In this document: positions 28,383-37,807 of the stretch, in pieces
Layout: each line of letters begins with the position of its first letter
How positions within the stretch are numbered: position 1 is the first letter of the stretch
Source of the DNA: Acidobacteriota bacterium
GTDB taxonomy: Bacteria; Acidobacteriota; Aminicenantia; Aminicenantales; Saccharicenantaceae
Assembly: GCA_028749115.1 (NCBI GenBank)
Contig: JAQURD010000001.1
Location: forward strand, 152,218-216,217
Direction of reading: 5' to 3'
DNA length: 64,000 nucleotides
Translations under genes and position numbers: made by a program
Notes under the pieces: generated by a model
Databases searched by the model: none
Told to the model about the DNA's origin: nothing
Seen by the model: the letters and a program-made list of their open reading frames with translations, nothing else

Positions 28383-29039
28383 ATGAAAACTAAAATTTTG
28401 GTCGTTGGGCTGGTGCTTTTAGGAGTTCTGTTATTTATCAACCCGGCCATTAACAGCCAGACCATTCTTAAGGCTAAATTGCCAATTCTGACTACTTCTG
28501 CCGGGCAGAGCTCAGATGTCACCACCGTCAATATTATCCTGGAAGAGGCGGGCCTTGGCTATGATTATTGTGATGTGCCAACAGTGGAAATACTGGCCTC
28601 AGGCACTGGCCTTGGCAACCGGCAATCTGGTTCTGGTTTCCATGCCGAAGTTTATACTGATTTGTCTAAGTTTCCTAAGGGTACTCCTTACAACACAGTT
28701 ATTTTTGCTATTGGCGCCAGTTTAAAAGGCATGGGCGCTTCCGGTCTGACAGTGGAGACAGAAGAAGCCCGCCTGAAATCACTGCTTAATTACTGCCGGG
28801 CACAAAAAATATTTACTATAGGTGTTCATCTTGGCGGAAGCTCGAAAAGAGGAGCGGCCGGCAGTGACAATGAGCGTATGATTGATGCTGTTGCTCCTTA
28901 TGTAAATTACTTGATTGTTACTGGCGAAGGAAATAAAGATGGGCGCTTTACAGAAATAGCCAGGAAGAACAATATTCCTCTTACCCAGGTTACTGATGCT
29001 CTAGATCTGGTAGAAATTTTGAAGCAAGTGTTCCAGTAA
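28383..29039 (+). CDS. Exported DUF6305-like protein
   Basis: Signal peptide; PILTTSAGQSSDVTTVNIILEEAGLGYDYCDVPTVE; alpha/beta pattern; starts 14 nt after the previous stop. Confidence 0.65.
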   Translation: MKTKILVVGLVLLGVLLFINPAINSQTILKAKLPILTTSAGQSSDVTTVNIILEEAGLGYDYCDVPTVEILASGTGLGNRQSGSGFHAEVYTDLSKFPKGTPYNTVIFAIGASLKGMGASGLTVETEEARLKSLLNYCRAQKIFTIGVHLGGSSKRGAAGSDNERMIDAVAPYVNYLIVTGEGNKDGRFTEIARKNNIPLTQVTDALDLVEILKQVFQ

Positions 29040-29075
29040 AAAAAGATAATAAACCGCCTCCTTTTGGCACTATCA

Positions 29076-29093
29076 TCTCATTTAAGAATGAGA
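29076..29093. terminator. Candidate bidirectional terminator hairpin between convergent genes
   Basis: TCTCATT-TAAG-AATGAGA, perfect 7-bp stem, in the gap between the 29039 (+) and 29109 (-) gene ends. No long U tract. Confidence 0.35.
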
Positions 29094-29108
29094 GCGGCTG
29101 TAAATAAA

Positions 29109-29639
29109 TTATTGGCTTCCGGCTAGAGAGGTTTGAAGCTTTTTCTTAGCCTGAGTGAATAAATCTTCCGCCTGATGAATAAGGTCATTCAAGCGGGCGA
29201 TGACCAGCCGGCACTTTAGATTTTCTAGTTTTCTTTTCCCCCTCTGCTGCTGGTCATAATAACGTCCCAGATAAGCTTCTAATTCTTCCGGGGAAAAAAG
29301 TTTTGGCAGGCAGGAATCTGACAGCATCATTTTTTTAATCTCTTCATATTCGACTTTATCACCCAGCATCAGCTTAACATCTCTGGTTGTTTCTTCCCGC
29401 CATTGTTGGTATTCAGGGGCAGAATAGGCTGGTAGAGGCCCAAGGAGTTTTTTAGATTCCTTCAGGATTTCCTCATAGATAACTTTCCCCTCATTCAGGA
29501 GGCTTTTTGCCCGGTAATATTCAGAGGAAGTAGCTGGGGTCTTATCATCAAGATAAATCTGAAATAAGCTCACCGCCCGTGAAAGAACTTCATAGGCAGA
29601 CTTAACTTTTATTTCATAATTAAAACTCAGGGGAGACAT
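29109..29639 (-). CDS. Hypothetical protein, predicted alpha-helical
   Basis: GGAGGGAAAAAATG places a strong SD at the internal ATG (29639); charged helical sequence MSPLSFNYEIKVKSAYEVLSRAVSLFQIYLDDKTP. Confidence 0.65.
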   Translation of the reverse strand: MSPLSFNYEIKVKSAYEVLSRAVSLFQIYLDDKTPATSSEYYRAKSLLNEGKVIYEEILKESKKLLGPLPAYSAPEYQQWREETTRDVKLMLGDKVEYEEIKKMMLSDSCLPKLFSPEELEAYLGRYYDQQQRGKRKLENLKCRLVIARLNDLIHQAEDLFTQAKKKLQTSLAGSQ

Positions 29640-29704
29640 TTTTTCCCTCCAGCCACTATATCTTTTAATAAGAATACCAGTTTTTTTTATTAAATTCAAA
29701 AATA

Positions 29705-30916
29705 TTACTTTTTTATAATAGAGCCAGCCACGATATTGGCTACTTCACTCCTCCTGGCGATGATTTCTCCCCCGTCTTCAGGATGGACACGATTGGTTAA
29801 AAAGATAACAGCTGTCTGAGTCTCCGGATCAATCCAGATAGAAGTTCCGGTGTAACCCGAATGCCCAAAAGACTTATAACTAAAAAGGTCACCCCGGACA
29901 GTTGAATAATCAGTGTTAATATCCCAGCCAAAACCCCGGCCTGAAGAGGTCAGGAGTGGGAAAACTTCAGTCATTCTGTCCAGAGCTAGAGGGCTGAGTA
30001 TCCTGACTCCTTTAAATTCGCCCTTATTTAGCATCATCTGGGCAAAAACAGCCAGATCGTCAGCCGTGGAAAACAGGCCAGCATTGCCTGAAATGCCGCC
30101 CTGGAGGCGAGCCAGCGGGTCGTGGACAACTCCACGGAGCGCCCGCCCGTTAATTACCTCGGTTGGCACACATCTTGGTTTTAGTTCAGCCGTGGGATTA
30201 AACATAGTATCTTTCATATGAAGAGGTTCAAAAATATGTTTCCTGGAAAATTCAGCCAGATTATCACCTGAAACAAGCCTAACAATCTCGCCCAGTGTAA
30301 TATAATTCAAACAGCTATAGACAAATTGCTGACCGGCTGGAGATTCTTTTCTTAGACTGGCCAGGTGTTTGACTAACTGTTCAGGCGGGCAGGGCTCTCC
30401 ATATTTAGCGGCCACTTCCTTTGGATCAGTATAAGGAGGCAAACCAGAAGTGTGGGTAAGAAGATGAAACAACCTCGCTTCTTCACCCGGCAAGCCACCT
30501 TCTTTTATATAGGGGATAAACTCAGGAATATAAGTTCTAACTTTATCCCACAGCCTGAGCCTTCCCTGTTCAACCAATATCATTATAGAAGTAGCAGTGG
30601 CTAGAGGCTTGGTCATAGACGCGAGATCAAACAACAGATCAATTTTCATTGGTTCAACGGCTGGAACAAGCTGGCTTTGCCCATAGGCCTTTCTCCAGAC
30701 AATTTTTCCCTGGCGGATAACCAGAATTACCGCACCCGGAAAATCCTTCTTCTCTAAAGCCTCTGACATCAACCGGTCTAAGGCAGCCAGCTTATGGGAA
30801 TTCATACCTGCTTCTTCCGGCCTGGCAGCTGGCAGAGGCAATTCAGCTAAGACTGGCTGTGAAGCTCCCATAATGATCAAAATTAAAATAAAAAAAAGTC
30901 TAATGTTGTTCTTCAT
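29705..30916 (-). CDS. Exported beta-lactamase-fold serine hydrolase (class C / PBP4*-like)
   Basis: FDLASMTKPLATATSIMILVEQG (SxxK), YSCLNYITLGEIV (YxN), FGHSGYTGTSIWIDP (HxG). Confidence 0.9.
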   Translation of the reverse strand: MKNNIRLFFILILIIMGASQPVLAELPLPAARPEEAGMNSHKLAALDRLMSEALEKKDFPGAVILVIRQGKIVWRKAYGQSQLVPAVEPMKIDLLFDLASMTKPLATATSIMILVEQGRLRLWDKVRTYIPEFIPYIKEGGLPGEEARLFHLLTHTSGLPPYTDPKEVAAKYGEPCPPEQLVKHLASLRKESPAGQQFVYSCLNYITLGEIVRLVSGDNLAEFSRKHIFEPLHMKDTMFNPTAELKPRCVPTEVINGRALRGVVHDPLARLQGGISGNAGLFSTADDLAVFAQMMLNKGEFKGVRILSPLALDRMTEVFPLLTSSGRGFGWDINTDYSTVRGDLFSYKSFGHSGYTGTSIWIDPETQTAVIFLTNRVHPEDGGEIIARRSEVANIVAGSIIKK

Positions 30917-30925
30917 TTTACCCTC

Positions 30926-32062
30926 TTATTTCGGGGCCGAACTGGTTTTCCAAATCAGTCCATCCTGCCGGATGTGCCATTTGTGTCCATTCTTGCCCGT
31001 ATAGCTGGCTTCAAAAAGATTATCGGTCGCCTGAATAAGAGGAGGATGGCTATAACCATTAACTTTTAGTTGCTTGTCCTTAGCTAAATTAAGTTCTGCC
31101 AGCTTTTCTCCCCACCGCCCTTGTTCAGCATAAAATTTCCTCTGCCGGTAATATATTTTGCGCAGGGCCCATTTGACTTCAGCCTCCCCGTCTTCATCAC
31201 AATATTCCCTGGTCTTTCCAGCTTCAGTAGCAGTAAACTGGACGTAACCCCACATTTCAGGATAATGAATATTAATGAGTCCCTGAGGTGCCCAGGTCCA
31301 ATTGTCCTCAGGTAAATCTCTTCCGGAGACAGGGTCTTTTTCTTTCTGATAGGTTCCATCAATCACTTTGACCCGGTACTCTACCCGCGAAAAATTCACA
31401 CGCCATAAATCGCCCGGTTCTGGTTTAGTTTTAAAAGGAGTAGCCTCTTTCAGCACTTCCCAGGGGATAGCCATTTCAACTGACCATCCCCTATCTTTAT
31501 CTTTAGGATCATTTAAGGTTCCATTAATGCTCACTGCCGTCTTTAGCCCCTTGATGTCCCAGCTATGGATGGCCGGCCCTCCATCTCGGTAGGGCTTGAC
31601 CAGAAGCAGATCCCAGACGGTATTCAGAGCATTTATTTCCAGCTCATAATAATGTTGAGTGTCGCCATCCGGATCGATAAATACTTCAAAATCATTGTCC
31701 AGATAAATGATATCATCCCTGCCGGTCAAAGTAGCCCAGACATGAGGTTCCTCCAGCTCAGCTCCAATATAAAAATACTCTTCATCCCAGAGGACTTTAA
31801 CCCTGGTTTTAAACCTTGGCCTGGCTTTGCTCTTTCCCTGAATATCCATAAAATCTTCCGACCAGTAGACCTTTTTCCAGGCCGCCTCTTCCAGCCGGCC
31901 GTCAATAGTCAAAGGTTGAGCTGTGCGATAACACATGTAATACCGAAGCTGCGGTGGAAAAACAGGCTCTTCCACCTGAAATAGTGAATCAGCCAGAAGA
32001 ATACCGGCTGCTCCAGGCAGGCTGCAGAAGATAATCAAAATTAAAGCTGCCTTGCTTCTCAT
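30926..32062 (-). CDS. Exported CBM9-like carbohydrate-binding family protein
   Basis: YRTAQPLTIDGRLEEAAWKKVYWSEDFMDI...TRVKVLWDEEYFYIGAELEEPHVWATLT...DNDFEVFIDPDGDTQHYYELEINALNTVWDLLL. Confidence 0.85.
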   Translation of the reverse strand: MRSKAALILIIFCSLPGAAGILLADSLFQVEEPVFPPQLRYYMCYRTAQPLTIDGRLEEAAWKKVYWSEDFMDIQGKSKARPRFKTRVKVLWDEEYFYIGAELEEPHVWATLTGRDDIIYLDNDFEVFIDPDGDTQHYYELEINALNTVWDLLLVKPYRDGGPAIHSWDIKGLKTAVSINGTLNDPKDKDRGWSVEMAIPWEVLKEATPFKTKPEPGDLWRVNFSRVEYRVKVIDGTYQKEKDPVSGRDLPEDNWTWAPQGLINIHYPEMWGYVQFTATEAGKTREYCDEDGEAEVKWALRKIYYRQRKFYAEQGRWGEKLAELNLAKDKQLKVNGYSHPPLIQATDNLFEASYTGKNGHKWHIRQDGLIWKTSSAPK

Positions 32063-32573
32063 TTATTACCCTCCACTGGAAATTATTCATTTCCAGACAG
32101 TATCCTGGACCAGGATGATTGCCTGACGTCCTGTAAGTTTGATATTTTACTTAAAATAAAAAAACTTTTAAACAGGTTTTCACCAGAAAAATCATTTTAG
32201 GCTGGGAAGATAAGTGGAAATATCTATTTGAATTTTTTACTGAAACTTTATAATAATATATCTTAATATCATGATTGAACCTGAGATTATCTCCAGCCTT
32301 AAGCCCGCCACCAAAGGCAGGTTCCTGCCCGGGCGTCAGCCGGGCGGGGAAAAAATTAATATAAGTTATTACCAGAAGGCTCACCACCAACTGACTGGCA
32401 GGCTTCACCTTGCCAGCCTGGCTAGCGATCTCATCTTTAGAGATTATGATCATCCCGACGATAGTTCACCACCTGAAACTTTTCTTTTTATTGATGACTG
32501 GCGATGAGTGTCTTTGAGGTCTATCAAAGATATTTTTATTTATTAAAATAATAAATCATAAAGGAGTCAAAAA

Positions 32574-33665
32574 ATGGCAAATTTTGAAAATGCTAAATGG
32601 GCGGCAGGACAGATGCGCTATTTTCTCTACGATAAAAGCTTTGAAATGTTTGAAGCTCAGGCTAAAACCTATGCCGCCACCAGATCTGCTTATTATGCCA
32701 GTTTTCTTTGCTTCGAGGGAATTAGATACTTCTGCCACCGTAATGAGCGAGGAAAAATCGAACTGGTTTTTGTTAACTGGGAGCAGAATCTTGAGCGCTT
32801 TCGCCAGAGTATGGCTTTTAACCTTAGCCGCGAGCAGCAGTCTATTGTGCCGGCTAAAGAAGAACTTGAGGATCTCTTTATCCGTAAATATTTTTCTCAC
32901 CCGGTCATGAGGCCCTTTCTGGAAGAAATGACGGTGAAGGGAGTTCAGGGTTATCTTCGTCCATTTACACTTGATGAAGAACACTCTATGGGTGTCACCT
33001 TCCCCAATTTCCCGGCGATCAGGGCGGTCACCTGTATGTATGATCGATATTTGGGTGAACCATTCACCGGAGTCGTTATTCCCAATCTGGTTAGAGCTCT
33101 TGCTGCCAATGGCACCGGCTGCTTAAAGCTGGGAATAAATTATCTGATGAGTATTAAGGCTCTGGACCAGGCCAAAAGCATCGTTCCAGAAGCAGCTGCT
33201 GTCCTTTTTCTGGATGATAAACCTTATCTGCCAATTGAAGAAAGAGAAATATCTGAATGGGATTCTTCCTGCTGCCTGCTGGCTCTGAAAGATGGGACAG
33301 TGGTTAAAATCCCCGAAAGCAAATTAATTCTTCCTTCTATTACTATTAAAAGCATGGTAGCCATTCTAAAAAGCTTGAAAATTAAGGTTGAAGAAAGGCC
33401 CTTTACTTTCGGAGAGCTGCTTAATCGGGTCAAGAAGAATGAACTGGTAGCGGTAACCAGTGTAGGAACGGCTGGTATTCTTAACCGGGCGGACAAGCTT
33501 GTTCTAATAGATAATGATTTGCAGGTAGTAGGGCAGCATCTTCCAATGAAGACACATCCACTTTATGACAAACTAAGAGAAATCCGTGAATTATACTGGC
33601 ATGTTTATCAAGGGAAAGTAGAACCTTTACCTGGTCTTAAGGTTTCCAGATATGAAATTGCCTGA
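32574..33665 (+). CDS. ilvE: Branched-chain amino acid aminotransferase-like (class IV)
   Basis: KWAAGQMRYFLYDKSFEMFEAQAKTYAATRSAYYASFLCFEGIRYF; EEREISEWDSSCCLLALKDGTVVKIPESKLILPSITIKSMVAI; SD GGAG before the ATG. Confidence 0.65.
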   Translation: MANFENAKWAAGQMRYFLYDKSFEMFEAQAKTYAATRSAYYASFLCFEGIRYFCHRNERGKIELVFVNWEQNLERFRQSMAFNLSREQQSIVPAKEELEDLFIRKYFSHPVMRPFLEEMTVKGVQGYLRPFTLDEEHSMGVTFPNFPAIRAVTCMYDRYLGEPFTGVVIPNLVRALAANGTGCLKLGINYLMSIKALDQAKSIVPEAAAVLFLDDKPYLPIEEREISEWDSSCCLLALKDGTVVKIPESKLILPSITIKSMVAILKSLKIKVEERPFTFGELLNRVKKNELVAVTSVGTAGILNRADKLVLIDNDLQVVGQHLPMKTHPLYDKLREIRELYWHVYQGKVEPLPGLKVSRYEIA

Positions 33666-33819
33666 TTTTTTGTTCTGGTATAAAATGGCTAAACTGGCTG
33701 CCTAATATTTGAAGCCAAAAACGATTGAACAACCTGACTTTTAGCCTAGGTAAGATTGGCCATTGTCTGGATGTATATGGCAAGATGGTTATTTTGATGT
33801 GGAGAGGAATCGTCTAGAT

Positions 33820-35190
33820 ATGCTTAAAAAACACCCTAAAAGTCTCGCTTACATTTTCTTTACTGAAATGTGGGAAAGAGTTGGGTTCTATACGCTGATG
33901 GCTATTCTTGTCCTTTATATGGATAAGGTTCTGGGCTGGAATGACTCGAAAAAAGGTGACTGGTACGGTGCCTTCCTCGCCCTGTGCTATTTTTTCCCTT
34001 TAATTGGAGGCTGGCTGGGAGACCGCCTGTTTGGCCGCCTGAAAACAATCCGGGTCGGAGCCATTTTGATGGCCGCTGGCTATGTTGGACTGGCCTTATC
34101 TTCTTCAGATCAGATAATTTCTTTTATTCTAGGACTGCTGCTGATTGCCATCGGGACAGGCATCTTTAAAGTCAATATGGCAGTTATGGTCGGAAATATC
34201 TATAAAAATCAGCCTGAGTTAAAAGATGCCGGCTTTAATATTTATTATATGGGGGTCAACCTGGGAGCCATGATTGCTCCCATTATTGCTACCGTTAATA
34301 GCGCGGTGTTCCATAGTTATAACCTGTCTTTCTGGGTGGCAGCCGGCGGCCTGGTTATGGCTCTGGTTATTTTTCAGGCCGGAAAATTCCTTCTAAAGCC
34401 AGCCGATGATTTTAACCCTGGCCAGTCCGAAGAATTAACTGGCCAGAAAGGAATAAAGGAGAATCAGGCTGGAGACAGGAGAGAAAACACATCTTCTGTC
34501 TCTAATTCGGCAGAGACGATACCTGATTCTGCTACTACCCTTCAGAGCAACCAGGATAGAGATTTTTCAGACAGAATTTTAACTCTCAGTATTCTTTTTG
34601 CGATAGTCATTTTATTCTGGGTAGGATTCTATCAGAATGGCTTTGCGCTGACTCTTTTTGCCGACCGCTCAACTGTCAGGATAAACTGGCTAAAACCTGA
34701 AACCTATCAATTCTTTGAACCATTTTTTATTTTGATTCTAACCCCGCTCCTGCTGTCCTTTTTAACCAGCCTCCGCCAGCGGGGGAAAGAGCCGTCGACC
34801 CCGAAAAAAATCTTTTATGGTATGGCTTTCATGTTCGCAGCCATGTTAATTATGGTTATCGCCTGCCGGCAAGGAGGTAATAAAGACCTCAATATCATGT
34901 CGCCTCTCTGGCTGATTGGCACTTATTTTCTGGTCACCATTGCTGAAATTTTGATTTCTCCTATGGGGCAATCTTATGTCTCCAAGGTAGCACCGGATAA
35001 GATACGCGGTTTGATGATGGGCGGCTGGTTTGTGGCCACAGCTATTGGGAGTTATGGCAGCGGTTTGCTGGGAAAGCTTTATAGCCAGTTTCCTCACCAT
35101 CAATATTTTCTGCTTCTGGCCGGCCTGCTGGCTCTGGCTGGCGGCCTGGCTCTGCTATCCATGAAAAAACTGGAAAGATACGGACAATAA
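33820..35190 (+). CDS. POT/PTR-family peptide:proton symporter
   Basis: MLKKHPKSLAYIFFTEMWERVGFYTLMAILVLYM; GTGIFKVNMAVMVGNIY; NIYYMGVNLGAMIAPI. Confidence 0.9.
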   Translation: MLKKHPKSLAYIFFTEMWERVGFYTLMAILVLYMDKVLGWNDSKKGDWYGAFLALCYFFPLIGGWLGDRLFGRLKTIRVGAILMAAGYVGLALSSSDQIISFILGLLLIAIGTGIFKVNMAVMVGNIYKNQPELKDAGFNIYYMGVNLGAMIAPIIATVNSAVFHSYNLSFWVAAGGLVMALVIFQAGKFLLKPADDFNPGQSEELTGQKGIKENQAGDRRENTSSVSNSAETIPDSATTLQSNQDRDFSDRILTLSILFAIVILFWVGFYQNGFALTLFADRSTVRINWLKPETYQFFEPFFILILTPLLLSFLTSLRQRGKEPSTPKKIFYGMAFMFAAMLIMVIACRQGGNKDLNIMSPLWLIGTYFLVTIAEILISPMGQSYVSKVAPDKIRGLMMGGWFVATAIGSYGSGLLGKLYSQFPHHQYFLLLAGLLALAGGLALLSMKKLERYGQ

Positions 35191-35226
35191 AAAAAATTAA
35201 ATGAATCATCTGGAGGGAGGATCAAG

Positions 35227-36423
35227 ATGCTAAGAAAAGAAGTCTTAATCAAAGAAAAGACTGAACAGGCTGTCAATATACTTAAAGAGGCCGGAGTTGA
35301 TTGCTGGATAACTTTCACCCGGGAAAGCGAGATCTGCGGCGATCCGACTCTTGTTTTTCTGGCTCCCAGCCATGTTACCTGGCATTCAGCCTTCATTATC
35401 AGTTCGGATGGGAGAAAAAAAGCTATCGTTGGCCTGTATGATAAAAGGGCTATTGAAGATAGCGGGGCCTATGACTCAGTGGACAGTTATGTGACTGGCA
35501 TTAAGGAGCCATTTGAACATTATATGAAGGAGCTTCAGCCGCGGACCATCGCTATTAATTACTCGAAAACAAGTGAAATTAGCGACGGGCTGACTCATGG
35601 TCTGTATTTAGTGCTCTATGAGCTACTGCAGGAAATTGGCTTTGAAAACAGGCTGGTGTCGGCAGAAAAAATAATTTCAGCCTTGAGACAGAGAAAGTCA
35701 CCATCTGAGCTTCAGGCTATCAAGGCAGCTATTACTGAGACTGAAAATATTTTCCAGCTTGTCAAAAAGTTTATTGCTCCCGGGAAAACCGAAAAACAAA
35801 TTGCTGACTTCATGCTAAATGAGGTCAGGCAGCGTCATCTGGCCACGGCCTGGGGGGAAAGTACGTGCCCGGCTGTCTTTACCGGACCGGAGACGGCCCA
35901 GGCTCACTACTTCCCGACTGACCGTCAGGTCAAACCTGGCCATCTTCTCAATATGGATTTTGGAATCAAAGTTGATGGCTATTGCTCAGATCTTCAAAGA
36001 ACATTTTATATCATGGAGAAAGGTGAAAAAGGAGCTCCGCCTGAGGTCAAAAAAGGCTTTGAAACTATTACCAAAACGATTGAAGAAGCCAGAAAAGCCA
36101 TGAAGCCAGGGGTCAAAGGTCTGGTGATTGACGAACTGGCCAGACGAATTGTCACCGAAGCCGGCTATGAGGAATTTCCTCATGCTCTTGGCCATCAGGT
36201 TGGACGATTTGCCCATGATGGTACAGCTCTTCTTGGACCAGCCTGGGAAAAATATGCAGACAAACCTTTTCAGCCCTTAGAACCGGGCATGGTTTTTACC
36301 CTTGAGCCCCGATTGACTGTGCCCGGGAGAGGCGTAGCCACGATTGAAGATATGGTCCTGGTCACTGAAACCGGGGCTGAATTTCTGGATCATCCCCAGA
36401 CGGAGCTAATGTTAATAAAATGA
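35227..36423 (+). CDS. M24 metallopeptidase (Xaa-Pro aminopeptidase/prolidase-like)
   Basis: LLNMDFGIKVDGYCSDLQRTFYI metal-ligand region; HALGHQVGRFAHDG; PGMVFTLEPRLTVPGRGVATIEDMVLVTE. Confidence 0.9.
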   Translation: MLRKEVLIKEKTEQAVNILKEAGVDCWITFTRESEICGDPTLVFLAPSHVTWHSAFIISSDGRKKAIVGLYDKRAIEDSGAYDSVDSYVTGIKEPFEHYMKELQPRTIAINYSKTSEISDGLTHGLYLVLYELLQEIGFENRLVSAEKIISALRQRKSPSELQAIKAAITETENIFQLVKKFIAPGKTEKQIADFMLNEVRQRHLATAWGESTCPAVFTGPETAQAHYFPTDRQVKPGHLLNMDFGIKVDGYCSDLQRTFYIMEKGEKGAPPEVKKGFETITKTIEEARKAMKPGVKGLVIDELARRIVTEAGYEEFPHALGHQVGRFAHDGTALLGPAWEKYADKPFQPLEPGMVFTLEPRLTVPGRGVATIEDMVLVTETGAEFLDHPQTELMLIK

Positions 36424-36437
36424 GTCAGACCTTTGGT

Positions 36438-37364
36438 TCACAAGCCGTAGACACCTGGCTTTTTAGCAAATAATCTGGCCTCGGCTATATCCTCAAAACC
36501 ACAGACATATCTGGTCAGGCGTTCAAGGCCAAAACCAAAACCGGCTGAAGGATAAAGCCCCCGGTCAGCCAGCCGGAGATAAAGCTCATAGGTTCTTAAA
36601 TCAATGCCTTTCTCCTGGATTCGTTTCCTTATTTTGTCTGGTTGATATTCTCTTTCACCCCCGGATAAAGCCTCGCCGAAGCCCTCAGGGTAAATTAAAT
36701 CCATGTCAACCAGAAGACCAGGTTTTTTTTCATCCTGCCGGTCGTAAAATTCCCGGTGCTCAAGTGGGAAATCCACCAGCCAGGCTGGCCCGGCCAGTTT
36801 TTCTGATAACTTCATTTCAAAATCCTCTCCATAAGTCTCGACCGCCTGCTGATAGCTAATCCGTTCAAAGGGTGGCCGGAAGGACGGTAATTTTCTTTTG
36901 AGCATTTTTAGCTCACTAGCCGCCTCTTTTTTAATACCATTAATAACCCGAGAAAATAGTTTCTCGCCCAGCTCAATTATTTCCTGCCGGCTGGCTTGCC
37001 TGACTTCGAGATCAAGCTGCACAAATTCGATCAAGTGACGGCCACTGTTTTTTCTATCGGGCGTTTCAATCCTGACATTAGGCGAAAAACAAAATATTTT
37101 GGGAACAGTACGCAGGGCCAGTTGCTTGTGAAAAATCATGCTTTTGGTAATCTGATATTTAAAACCATAACATTCGACTTCCCCCCTCACCCGGTAGTCA
37201 GTCAAAGGATCAGTAATAGGAGAAATGATCACGGGCAAAAGCTCCTGGAAGCCTGACTCCACCAAAAACTCGCGAATGAGTGTAATTAATTTTGTCTGGA
37301 TAGAAATGGCCAGAGGCAAACGGGGCGAAGCAAGTTGCTGAATATATTTATCAGTGTCAATCAT
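36438..37364 (-). CDS. AsnRS-like class-II synthetase core without N-terminal anticodon-binding domain (asparagine synthetase-related AS-AR type?)
   Basis: 308 aa. Catalytic-domain motifs only: motif-2-like PNVRIETPDRKNSGRHLIEFVQLDLEV and motif-3-like YPSAGFGFGLERLTRYVCG. No upstream OB-fold. Confidence 0.72.
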   Translation of the reverse strand: MIDTDKYIQQLASPRLPLAISIQTKLITLIREFLVESGFQELLPVIISPITDPLTDYRVRGEVECYGFKYQITKSMIFHKQLALRTVPKIFCFSPNVRIETPDRKNSGRHLIEFVQLDLEVRQASRQEIIELGEKLFSRVINGIKKEAASELKMLKRKLPSFRPPFERISYQQAVETYGEDFEMKLSEKLAGPAWLVDFPLEHREFYDRQDEKKPGLLVDMDLIYPEGFGEALSGGEREYQPDKIRKRIQEKGIDLRTYELYLRLADRGLYPSAGFGFGLERLTRYVCGFEDIAEARLFAKKPGVYGL

Positions 37365-37452
37365 CTTTTACTCCTTGATTGGTGATTTGCTAAAAAAATA
37401 GATCAATAAAAATTAACCGGAAATAAGGTTTTAATGGCAGGTAGAAATAGAC

Positions 37453-37473
37453 ACGTCCCCTAGAGGGGGACGT
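37453..37473. other. Perfect 8-bp inverted repeat (hairpin)
   Basis: ACGTCCCC-TAGAG-GGGGACGT in an intergenic region. Confidence 0.5.
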
Positions 37474-37801
37474 TATTATTGGCATGATAAGATAAAACAA
37501 AGATTACTGGCTGGTTGGTAGACACCACCCGAAAGAGAAGGTCTTGTGTTCTTGCTTTTTCTCTTTTCATCTTAGCCAGCTTTTTAATTTCTTAATTAAA
37601 TATAGACCCTTAACTTCCAGCCGTCAAGTGGAATATTAAAATAATTATACTTATATAAACGGCTGATACCTTTTTTATCTATTAATTAACCTGATAGCCA
37701 GGAAAAGACATTTTGCTTTAGCCTTTCTTTAAATATTGATTTACAAAAAAGTCGTCAAGGGAAGATAAATAATTTGTCAATAGTTCAAAGGCAATTAGAG
37801 G

Positions 37802-37807
37802 TATAAT
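37802..37807 (+). promoter_or_regulatory. Perfect -10-like hexamer upstream of the WbqC-like gene
   Basis: TATAAT in GAGGTATAATATAAAG. The best -35-like element (TTGTCA) lies further away than ideal. Confidence 0.3.

Noticed and set aside
31565-31984. 139-aa + ORF antisense to the CBM9-like gene
   Set aside because: Completely overlapped by a supported minus-strand gene; no domain signature.
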